A stretch of DNA of 64,000 nucleotides, taken from JAHRAW01 sp965262585. Lineage in GTDB: Bacteria > Pseudomonadota > Gammaproteobacteria > Arenicellales > Poriferihabitantaceae. The stretch spans positions 62,001-126,000 of the forward strand of contig OZ253546.1 of the NCBI GenBank assembly GCA_965262585.1, given 5' to 3'. Under the pieces are notes generated by a model. The model did not search any database. It was not told the DNA's origin and worked only from the letters and a program-made list of their open reading frames with translations. A program made the position numbers and the translations under genes. This document shows, piece after piece, positions 52,503 through 59,624 of this stretch. Numbering within the stretch: the first letter of the stretch is position 1; each line of letters begins with the position of its first letter.

Positions 52503-52826
52503 TCATTTTTCCAGATACTGCAGTTTGTCCTTGTCCTCAACCCAATCGTCGGCATCCTCCGGCGCAGGTTTCATTTCCGCAATCACCGGCCATATTTCGC
52601 TCAACTCGGCGTTCAGTTTAAGGAAGTGCCGCTGATTTTCCGGCAGGTCGTCTTCCGAAACAATCGCATCCACCGGACATTCCGGCACGCACAAACTGCA
52701 GTCGATACACTCCTCCGGGTCGATGACCAAATAGTTCGGCCCCTCGTGAAAACAATCCACCGGACAAACTTCGACGCAGTCAGTGTATTTGCAGCGAATG
52801 CAAGATTCGAGAACCACATAAGTCAT
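52503..52826 (-). CDS. fdxA: Seven-iron ferredoxin FdxA ([3Fe-4S][4Fe-4S])
   Basis: 107 residues closely resembling Azotobacter ferredoxin I. The N-terminal CIRCKYTDCVEVCPVDC and the second CIDCSLCVPECP segments give the cysteines for one [3Fe-4S] and one [4Fe-4S] cluster. The C-terminal extension NAELSEIWPVIAEMK and DWVEDKDKLQYLEK is the family tail. It is a soluble low-potential electron carrier; the partner is not identified. Upstream of pepN in the same direction. Confidence 0.96.
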   Translation of the reverse strand: MTYVVLESCIRCKYTDCVEVCPVDCFHEGPNYLVIDPEECIDCSLCVPECPVDAIVSEDDLPENQRHFLKLNAELSEIWPVIAEMKPAPEDADDWVEDKDKLQYLEK

Positions 52827-52973
52827 GCCGCAACACTCCGCTTAAAAAACCGAATCGTATTGTATGAATTTCGATGCGCTGGGGATAGTGTTGTATGGGG
52901 TTTATCGCTGGGAATTTTCCCCGCCGTCATTCCTGCGCAACTGGAATCCAGCAAAACAAACCCCCATTGCGTT

Positions 52974-53447
52974 TCACACCGGCAGCGCGGTGGTGTATTT
53001 CATTTGCTCCATGGCGAACATGGAGGTTACATCCGACAGCGCGATGCGTCCGATGATGGTTTTGTATACGAGGTCGAAGGCGGCGATGTCGGGTACCACT
53101 ACTCGCAGCAGGTAATCCACCTCGCCACTCATGCGGTAGATTTCCATAATTTCCGGGATGGCTTTCATCTCTCGCGCGAATTTTTCGCTCCACTCGATGT
53201 TGTGCTGATTGGTGCGCACGGCGATGAATACGGTAACACCGGCGTCGACTTTGGCCGGGTCCAGTAGCACCACGCGCGCGCGGATGATGCCGTTGTCTTC
53301 CATGCGCTGAATGCGTTTCCAGCACGGAGTCGGCGACAAATGCACTTTTTTGGCGATTTCCTTGATGGTCATGGCGGCGTTCTGCTGCAGGTGATACAGA
53401 ATTTTGCGATCCACCGAATCTATGGTGAGTTTTTCTTCATATTTCAT
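52974..53447 (-). CDS. Lrp/AsnC-family transcriptional regulator
   Basis: 157 residues. N-terminal helix-turn-helix (IDSVDRKILYHLQQNAAMT and SPTPCWKRIQRMEDNGII) and a C-terminal RAM effector domain (YRMSGEVDYLLRVVVPDIAAFD). Members sense amino acids and act as octamers. It is divergent from the siroheme reductase gene with two Lrp-like boxes in between, so it probably controls itself and that gene. The effector is unknown. The downstream end overlaps sequence with a truncated class-2 repeat near 52921. Confidence 0.93.
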   Translation of the reverse strand: MKYEEKLTIDSVDRKILYHLQQNAAMTIKEIAKKVHLSPTPCWKRIQRMEDNGIIRARVVLLDPAKVDAGVTVFIAVRTNQHNIEWSEKFAREMKAIPEIMEIYRMSGEVDYLLRVVVPDIAAFDLVYKTIIGRIALSDVTSMFAMEQMKYTTALPV

Positions 53448-53455
53448 AATATAGG

Positions 53456-53508
53456 TAGTATTTTCTTTGTGAAGGCCGAATATAACAGATAAATAGTATT
53501 ATTTTCTA
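53456..53508. promoter_or_regulatory. Two Lrp-like binding boxes
   Basis: TAGTATTATTTTCTA at 53494-53508 matches 13 of 15 positions of the E. coli Lrp consensus YAGHAWATTWTDCTR. A shorter relative, TAGTATTTTCT, lies at 53456-53466, about 38 bp away. They lie directly before the regulator start (53447) and about 80 bp before the reductase start. Confidence 0.55.
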
Positions 53509-53589
53509 CAAGGTATTGCATAAAAAGCGAATTGTTTCTACAGTATGTGCTCACTTACCGGCAATCATTGGTAACCACCGGCAATCATT

Positions 53590-55293
53590 ATGCATCAATA
53601 CGGCGAACATCACGGCGAACTGCTCCAGCAGCGTGCCGAACAGTTTCAGGGGCAGGTGCGGCGTTTTCAGGACGGCGCTCTGGACCCGGATTTATTCCAG
53701 CAGTTGCGATTGCGCAACGGTCTTTATCAAGAACGCTACGCCCACATGCTACGGGTGGCGATTCCCTACGGCGTTCTCAACAGCGCGCAGTTGACCCGGC
53801 TGGCGTACATCGCGCGCCGCTTCGACCGCAACTTCGGCCACTTCACCACCCGACAAAACATTCAATTCAACTGGCCGGAACTGACCGATGTGCCGGAGAT
53901 ACTCCGCCAACTGGCGCAAGTCGGCATGCACGCCATCCAAACCAGCGGCAGTTGCATCCGCAATATCACCTGCGATCATCTCGCCGGAGTCGCCGCCGAC
54001 GAAATCGCCGACCCGCGGCCGTGGTGCGAACTGATTCGCCGCTGGTCTACCCTGCACCCCGAATTTAACTGGCTGCCGCGCAAATTCAAAATCGCGGTAA
54101 GCGGCGCGCAAAACGACCGCGCGGCGATTCAGTTGCACGACATTGGATTGCGTTTGTTCTTAGACGCCGCCGGGCAACCCCGTTTTTGCGTGTATGTCGG
54201 CGGCGGCATGGGGCGCACGCCGGTGGTCGGCAAGATCATTCGCGAATCACTGGCGGGAGGAGACCTGCCCGGTTATCTGCAAGCCATCCTGCGGGTTTAT
54301 AACCAATACGGCCGCCGCGATAATAAATATCGTTCGCGCATAAAAATTTTGGTGAACGACCTCGGCATCGACACTTTCCGAGAACGGGTCGAGAAAGAAT
54401 GGCACAACCAACAATCGTCGCCATCGCCTGCGACACCACCCCTTGGCGAAGCAGAAATCACCCATGCAAAATCGCTTTTTGTCAAACCCGGCAATGGCAA
54501 TGCCAATGCCAATAATAATACCGCGAAGATCATTCCGGTTGCGGATGCGCGATTTTTGCGTTGGCGTGAACACAACACCGTTGCGCACCAAGACGATGAT
54601 TATCGAATCGTTTATGTATCCCTCAAGGCGCCGGACCAGCCACCGGGTGATCTCAACGCCGAGCAAATGGAGCAACTGGCGGTGCTGGCGCGGGAACACA
54701 GCGCCGATGAAATTCGCGTCAGCCACGAACAAAATCTGGTATTGCCGTGGGTCAAAAAAGCCGACTTGTTTGTGGTGTGGCATGAACTAAATCGCCTACA
54801 CCTCGCCACCCCCAACATCGGTACAGTGAACGACATGATCTGCTGCCCGGGGCTGGACTATTGCTCCCTCGCCAACACCGGCACCATCCCCATCGCCCGG
54901 CAGATCAACCAACGGCTATCCGAACTGGAGCGGCTGTATGACATCGGCGAGATAAAATTGAAAATGTCCGGCTGCATGAACGCCTGCGGCCACCATCACG
55001 CCGGCCACATCGGCATTCTTGGTGTCGATAAAAAAGGCCAGGAATGGTATCAAATCACCCTCGGCGGCTCGTCCGAAAACGACACCCGCCTCGGCGCACG
55101 GCTCGGCCCGGCGGTGCCTCGGGACAAGGTCGCCGAGAGCATCGAAATTCTGGTAGAAACCTACCTCGAATTGCGCCAAGACGGCGAGAAATTTATCGAT
55201 ACGGTCGCCCGCACCGGGGTTACGCCGTTCAAGGAAAAAGTCTATGCGGATCATCAAAAACCGCGCCATCATCCACGACCAATGGCGGCTTGA
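53590..55293 (+). CDS. Siroheme [4Fe-4S] nitrite/sulfite reductase, hemoprotein subunit
   Basis: 567 residues. Two ferredoxin-like half domains, about 55-125 (RVAIPYGVLNSAQL) and 330-400, and two siroheme/Fe4S4 catalytic domains. Residues C419-x5-C425 (CPGLDYC) and C462-x3-C466 (CMNACG) coordinate the cluster-siroheme pair. It lacks the N-terminal traits of plant nitrite reductase. The downstream DUF934 gene points to assimilatory sulfite reduction (six electrons, sulfite to sulfide), as in Pseudomonas CysI. There is no cysJ flavoprotein in view; ferredoxin or another donor is likely. Confidence 0.9.
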   Translation: MHQYGEHHGELLQQRAEQFQGQVRRFQDGALDPDLFQQLRLRNGLYQERYAHMLRVAIPYGVLNSAQLTRLAYIARRFDRNFGHFTTRQNIQFNWPELTDVPEILRQLAQVGMHAIQTSGSCIRNITCDHLAGVAADEIADPRPWCELIRRWSTLHPEFNWLPRKFKIAVSGAQNDRAAIQLHDIGLRLFLDAAGQPRFCVYVGGGMGRTPVVGKIIRESLAGGDLPGYLQAILRVYNQYGRRDNKYRSRIKILVNDLGIDTFRERVEKEWHNQQSSPSPATPPLGEAEITHAKSLFVKPGNGNANANNNTAKIIPVADARFLRWREHNTVAHQDDDYRIVYVSLKAPDQPPGDLNAEQMEQLAVLAREHSADEIRVSHEQNLVLPWVKKADLFVVWHELNRLHLATPNIGTVNDMICCPGLDYCSLANTGTIPIARQINQRLSELERLYDIGEIKLKMSGCMNACGHHHAGHIGILGVDKKGQEWYQITLGGSSENDTRLGARLGPAVPRDKVAESIEILVETYLELRQDGEKFIDTVARTGVTPFKEKVYADHQKPRHHPRPMAA

Positions 55294-55705
55294 AGAGGGC
55301 GGGAGTTCGGGCGACCACGGCTGGGATCATGTCATCCTGCCGTTGGAACGATGGCTGGCGGTGCGGTCGTCCATTGACCTTGAAGGCGGCACTATCGGCG
55401 TCCGGTTAAACCCCGAAGACCAAGTCGAATCCATTGCCGCCGACCTAGACGGCCTTGCGTTGATCGCCCTCAATTTCGGCAATTTCCACGAAGGACGAGG
55501 CTATTCCCAAGCCGTACAACTCCGCCAACAACACCAATTCACCGGCGAAATCCGCGCCCTCGGCGCACACCGAGACAACCTACCAATAATGGAACGCTGC
55601 GGTATTAACGCCTTCGAAATGGCCACCGGCGAAGACTTAGAACAATCGTTGTTGGCGTTTGAAGAAATTACGGTTGCGCTGGCGGGGGGGAATGACGAGT
55701 TTTGA
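55244..55705 (+). CDS. DUF934 protein, sulfite-reductase-associated
   Basis: 153 residues. DUF934 proteins occur almost only just after siroheme sulfite reductase genes in beta- and gammaproteobacteria and are thought to support the reductase, though the mechanism is unclear. Recognised from IIHDQWRLEEGG near the start, VRLNPEDQVESIAADL, ALIALNFGNFHEGRGYSQAVQLRQ and MERCGINAFEM. The ATG overlaps the reductase gene by 50 bp, so translation is probably coupled. Confidence 0.88.
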   Translation: MRIIKNRAIIHDQWRLEEGGSSGDHGWDHVILPLERWLAVRSSIDLEGGTIGVRLNPEDQVESIAADLDGLALIALNFGNFHEGRGYSQAVQLRQQHQFTGEIRALGAHRDNLPIMERCGINAFEMATGEDLEQSLLAFEEITVALAGGNDEF

Positions 55706-55760
55706 TATTCCTCGCTCGTAAGTCGATCCCCATTCGCAAATGAGGAGTTATCTACTCGTC

Positions 55761-55780
55761 ATTCCCGCGACCGCGGGAAT
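55761..55780. repeat. 20-bp palindrome of dRS3 form (ATTCCC-N8-GGGAAT)
   Basis: ATTCCCGCGACCGCGGGAAT reads as the consensus of neisserial dRS3 repeats. Imperfect relatives, such as 55931-55950, are spread through all three arrays. Confidence 0.7.
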
Positions 55781-55997
55781 CCAGAGAAAATATGCCGGCG
55801 CCAGCCGCTCCTTGTACCGCCGTCATTCTCGTGCCGCCAAGTCGTTATTCCCGCGACAGCGGGGATGACGAGTTGGGGGACACGGGAATCCAGTAAAACA
55901 TGCCGGCGAATGCCGACTCCCTACGCCGTCATTCTCGCGAAAGCGGGAATCCAGTACAACATGTGCGGCGAGATCCGACTCATTATTAGCCTTCTGG

Positions 55998-56058
55998 ATT
56001 CCCGATACGATGAAAAATATGGTCGCTGGCGCTCCCTATTTTTCTATCGTTCGGGAAT
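55998..56058 (+). repeat. 61-bp hairpin element, copy 4
   Basis: ATTCCCGATACGATG start and ATCGTTCGGGAAT end, same orientation as the copy at 21293. Flanked by CTTCTGG on the left and GACGCAC on the right, as in the first copy. Confidence 0.88.
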
Positions 56059-56250
56059 GACGCACTTTTGATTTTCCTCGTTTGTCGCTGAGGACTCCCA
56101 GATCGTCATTCTCGTGCCGCCAAGTCGTTATTCCCGCGACAGCGGGGATGACGAGTTGGGGGACACGGGAATCCAGTACAACATGCCGGCGATAGCCGAC
56201 TCCCCAGGCCCGTCATTCCTGCGACAGCCGACTCCTTATTGGCTTTCTGG

Positions 56251-56311
56251 ATTCCCGATACGATGAAAAATATGGTCGCTGGTGCTCCCTATTTTTCTAT
56301 CGTTCGGGAAT
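56251..56311 (+). repeat. 61-bp hairpin element, copy 5
   Basis: Same as copy 4 apart from one change in the loop (GCTGGTGCTCCC instead of GCTGGCGCTCCC). Flanked on the left by GGCTTTCTGG and on the right by GACGAGTTTTG. Confidence 0.88.
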
Positions 56312-56469
56312 GACGAGTTTTGATATTCCTCGCTCGTAAGCCGGACCTTATAATGAGCGGCTTGTCCCTACTTGGTCGGTTGGCATTTGCCGCTGTTATG
56401 GTATATCCGCATTGCCGATCTTCGTGGGACAGGGCAATATGTATCTGATCTTTTTTAGGGTGGCGGTAA

Positions 56470-58074
56470 ATGGCTGAAAAACTAAATCCGGTAGTAATCG
56501 TTGGCGGCGGGCTGGCGGGGTTGTCGTTGGCGTTGCGGTTGGCGGATCGGGGGATTGGTGTCACTATTTTGTCTAAGTCGGTGCTTGATGAGGGTTCGAC
56601 TCGTTATGCGCAGGGTGGGATTGCGGCGGTGTTGGGGGCGGATGATTCGTTTCGGTCGCACATTGACGATACTCTCGATGCCGGCGGTGGGTTGTGTAAT
56701 CCGCAGACCGTTGAGTTTGTGGTTAAGAACGCGCCCGGTGCGGTGCAGTGGTTGATTGATCGTGGCGTTAATTTTAGTTTGCGGGATGATATCGAAGACA
56801 ACGAGTTTCATCTCACGCGGGAAGGCGGGCATAGTCATCGCCGGGTGGTTCACGCCGCCGATGCTACCGGTGCGGAAGTGGAGGGGACGCTCGAACAAAT
56901 GGTGCGCAAGCATCCGTTGATTACCCTGATGGAGAATCACATCGCCATCGATCTCATCACCTCAAAAAAACAGGCCGGTCACGCCGAAGCCGACACCAAC
57001 ACCTGCCTCGGCCTATACGCATTTGACTTGCGCCACAAACATACCATCGCGCTGCCGTGCCAAAATATGGTGTTGGCTACCGGCGGCGCCAGTAAGATTT
57101 ATTTGTATAGTAGCAATCCCGACACCTCCACCGGCGATGGCATTGCCATGGCTTGGCGCGCCGGTTGCCGGGTGGCGAATATGGAATTTGTGCAGTTTCA
57201 TCCGACTTGTTTGTATCACCCTCACGCCAAATCGTTGCTGATTTCCGAAGCGGTGCGCGGCGAAGGGGGGAAACTGGTGCACGCCGATGGCCGGCGGTTC
57301 ATGCCCGAATACGACCGCCGCGCCGAACTTGCGCCGCGAGACATAGTCGCCCGCGCTATCGACTTGGAAATGAAGATCGAAGGTTGCGACAACGTATACC
57401 TCGACATCAGTCACAAACCGGCGAGTTTCATCCGCAAGCATTTCCCCACCATTTCGGCGCGTTGTCGGGAACTGGGTTTGGACATGACTACCGAACCGCT
57501 GCCGGTGGTGCCGGCGGCGCACTATACTTGCGGCGGCGTGATCACCGACCTCGACGGGCGCACCGACATTCACAACTTATACGCCATCGGCGAGACCAGC
57601 CACACCGGCTTGCATGGCGCTAACCGGCTGGCGAGTAATTCGCTGCTGGAATGCTTGGTGTTGGCCGAGTCCTGCGCCGCCCGCATCGCCGCCGAAACGA
57701 AGGTTGGCGCGTTTCCGACTCTACCGAAGTGGGATGAAAGCAAAGTTACCGATCCCGATGAACGCATCGTGGTCGCCCATAACTGGGACGAGTTGCGCCG
57801 CTGCATGTGGGATTATGTCGGCATCGTGCGCACCGACAAGCGGCTTACCCGCGCCGCCCGACGCATCGCGTTATTACAAGAAGAGATTCGCGAGTTTTAC
57901 AGCAACTTCCGTATCAGCAACGATCTGATTGAACTGCGTAATCTCGTGCAAGTCGCGGAACTGACCGTGCGCAGTGCCATGTTGCGCACCGAAAGTCGCG
58001 GCCTGCACATGACGCGAGATTATCCGCAAGCCGATCAAACCAAGCCCGCGGTGGAGACGATTTTAACGCCTTGA
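56470..58074 (+). CDS. nadB: L-aspartate oxidase
   Basis: 534 residues. NadB oxidises aspartate to iminoaspartate, the first step of NAD synthesis, with FAD; fumarate or oxygen accepts electrons. The dinucleotide motif VVIVGGGLAGLSLALRLA is at 8-25. STRYAQGGIAAVLG, MEFVQFHPTCLYHP and GETSHTGLHGANRLASNSLLE are the shared succinate dehydrogenase/NadB active-site blocks. Length is normal. nadA and nadC are not seen in the window. In E. coli nadB is likewise near other central genes but not beside sdh. Confidence 0.96.
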   Translation: MAEKLNPVVIVGGGLAGLSLALRLADRGIGVTILSKSVLDEGSTRYAQGGIAAVLGADDSFRSHIDDTLDAGGGLCNPQTVEFVVKNAPGAVQWLIDRGVNFSLRDDIEDNEFHLTREGGHSHRRVVHAADATGAEVEGTLEQMVRKHPLITLMENHIAIDLITSKKQAGHAEADTNTCLGLYAFDLRHKHTIALPCQNMVLATGGASKIYLYSSNPDTSTGDGIAMAWRAGCRVANMEFVQFHPTCLYHPHAKSLLISEAVRGEGGKLVHADGRRFMPEYDRRAELAPRDIVARAIDLEMKIEGCDNVYLDISHKPASFIRKHFPTISARCRELGLDMTTEPLPVVPAAHYTCGGVITDLDGRTDIHNLYAIGETSHTGLHGANRLASNSLLECLVLAESCAARIAAETKVGAFPTLPKWDESKVTDPDERIVVAHNWDELRRCMWDYVGIVRTDKRLTRAARRIALLQEEIREFYSNFRISNDLIELRNLVQVAELTVRSAMLRTESRGLHMTRDYPQADQTKPAVETILTP

Positions 58075-58083
58075 ACGCAGCGA

Positions 58084-58524
58084 TTACCCGCCCTGTTTAT
58101 CAGATTGTTTTCTTGCCCGTTCACTAACCCGCAACACGCGCAGACGATGCAACTGCTCGTGGGATTGTGCGTTGCATTTGATCAGCAGACGAAACCTTCG
58201 GCGATTTTGTTTCATCAGTAGCAACACACACCAGCCGAGATTCACTTGCTCCAGCAACGCCACTTTGTCGTAACTTCCGTTGTTCCGGTATAGCAGCCAT
58301 TCATTGGTGGTATTCGCTTCCAGCCGGGTGGCGGCAGTCGCCGAACGTTGTTGGTGCAAGTGAAAAACCAGGGAAAGCCCGACCACCGCCCCAAACAGCC
58401 AAGCCCAATCCGTGGCGAACACCAGCAGCGGCAATGGCAGGCAATGCATCGCAATAATCGCCGTCGCCATCCACCGAGGTGGGGCGATGTTAAGCGCGAT
58501 GGGTAGATAAAATATAGTTGACAA
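58084..58524 (-). CDS. ygfX: YgfX/CptA-like membrane protein
   Basis: 146 residues if the TTG at 58524 is used; an ATG at 58470 is the next choice. Two adjacent membrane spans (about 20-39 ATAIIAMHCLPLPLLVFATDW-like, 42-56 LFGAVVGLSLVFHL) are followed by a soluble beta region with DKVALLEQVNLGWCVLLLM and a basic tail. Location directly after sdhE, overlapping it, is the same as ygfX in E. coli, where YgfX (CptA) acts on MreB/FtsZ as a toxin with SdhE as counterpart or, in other reports, has no such link. Sequence similarity is weak; the call rests on topology and position. Confidence 0.65.
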   Translation of the reverse strand: MSTIFYLPIALNIAPPRWMATAIIAMHCLPLPLLVFATDWAWLFGAVVGLSLVFHLHQQRSATAATRLEANTTNEWLLYRNNGSYDKVALLEQVNLGWCVLLLMKQNRRRFRLLIKCNAQSHEQLHRLRVLRVSERARKQSDKQGG

Positions 58525-58744
58525 TGGTCGCCATTCCCTGGTCGGTGGGTGTGGCGGCGTGGCATAGCCAGTCCGCCAGTTGTGGGTCGGTGCATTCAAG
58601 CAGTTGATCGAAGAGTTGCCGCTCGGATGCATTCAGATTGTCGTAGTGATGTTCCACAAACCCCGACAAAATTAAATCCAATTCCTTAGTTCCTCGGCGG
58701 CAACGCCACGCCAGTCGTTTTTTGGTGCGTTGGTCGTGCTCCAA
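58490..58744 (-). CDS. sdhE: FAD assembly factor SdhE (YgfY/CptB)
   Basis: 84 residues. SdhE helps attach FAD covalently to SdhA. The key motif R17-G-x-x-E21 (RGTKE) is present, with DLILSGFVEHHYDNLNASER and LLECTDPQLADWL following as in the family. It starts 17 bp after sdhB on the same strand, which supports the role, and it overlaps the following YgfX-like gene by 35 bp. Confidence 0.94.
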   Translation of the reverse strand: MEHDQRTKKRLAWRCRRGTKELDLILSGFVEHHYDNLNASERQLFDQLLECTDPQLADWLCHAATPTDQGMATIVNYILSTHRA

Positions 58745-58761
58745 AGTCAGCGCCGCCGATT

Positions 58762-59583
58762 CTATTTCTTTTTCGCGATGGCCTTTTTAATCTCCGCGAT
58801 TGCTTTGGCCGGGTTTAGATTTTTCGGGCAGGTTTTGGTGCAGTTCATGATGGTGTGGCAGCGATACAACTTAAAAGCATCATCCAGTTGCTCGAGCCGT
58901 TCATCGCTGGCTTGATCGCGACTATCGGCAATCCAGCGATACGCATTCAACAACGCCGCCGGGCCGAGGTAGCGGTCGCTGTTGGCGAGGTAACCGTCAC
59001 CGTTCCACCAGTAACTTGGGCAACTGGTAGAACAACAAGCGCACATCACGCATTCATAAAATCCATCCAGTTTTTGTCGCTCTTCTTCGGACTGCAGGCG
59101 TTCCCGTTGTGGCGCATCGTCGGCCTGCAACCACGGCTTGACCGCCGCGTATTGAGCGTAAAAATTATTCATATCGACGACCAAATCTTTAACCACTTGC
59201 ATGTGCGGCAACGGATAAATTTTAATGTCGTCTTTGATTTCCACGGCCGGTTTCAGGCACGCCAAAGTATTGGTGCCATCAATATTCATCGCACAGGAAC
59301 CGCAGATACCTTCGCGGCAGGAACGGCGAAAGGCGAGGGTGCTGTCGATGGCGTTTTTGATGTGGAGAACGACGTCCAACACCATGGGGCCGCAAGCATC
59401 GACATCCACTTCATAAGAATCGATGCGCGGCAGGTTGGCGGCGTTTCCATTTTCGGTCCCGGCGCCATCCCCATCCGGGTTCCATCGATACACGCGCACC
59501 GTCCGCATCTGTCCGGCGGTTTGGTCGCGGTAACTTTTACCCTCGACGATTCGGGAGTTGGCGGGTAGGACGAATTCGGCCAT
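58762..59583 (-). CDS. sdhB: Succinate dehydrogenase iron-sulfur subunit
   Basis: 273 residues. Passes electrons from FAD in SdhA to quinone. The plant-type [2Fe-2S] cluster is in CREGICGSCAMNIDG and a later C of TLAC. The [4Fe-4S] and [3Fe-4S] clusters use CVMCACCSTSCPSYW and CHTIMNCTKTCPKNLNP. About 35 residues longer than E. coli SdhB, partly through an extended N-terminus. 41 bp after sdhA. Confidence 0.96.
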   Translation of the reverse strand: MAEFVLPANSRIVEGKSYRDQTAGQMRTVRVYRWNPDGDGAGTENGNAANLPRIDSYEVDVDACGPMVLDVVLHIKNAIDSTLAFRRSCREGICGSCAMNIDGTNTLACLKPAVEIKDDIKIYPLPHMQVVKDLVVDMNNFYAQYAAVKPWLQADDAPQRERLQSEEERQKLDGFYECVMCACCSTSCPSYWWNGDGYLANSDRYLGPAALLNAYRWIADSRDQASDERLEQLDDAFKLYRCHTIMNCTKTCPKNLNPAKAIAEIKKAIAKKK

Positions 59584-59624
59584 GGTTATTGGTCAGATGG
59601 TTATTGTGAAGTCATCACGGGCAA

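Larger units (their letters stand above)
55706..56469. repeat. Mosaic repeat array C between the DUF934 gene and nadB
   Basis: Reads GTTATTCCCGCGACAGCGGGG, GAATCCAGTAAAACATGCCGGC and related blocks several times. Full 61-bp elements are at 55998-56058 and 56251-56311, and a perfect ATTCCCGCGACCGCGGGAAT palindrome at 55761-55780. The last 130 bp before nadB are unique and hold its promoter; a part of a class-2 repeat appears near 56333. No gene is seen. Confidence 0.87.
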
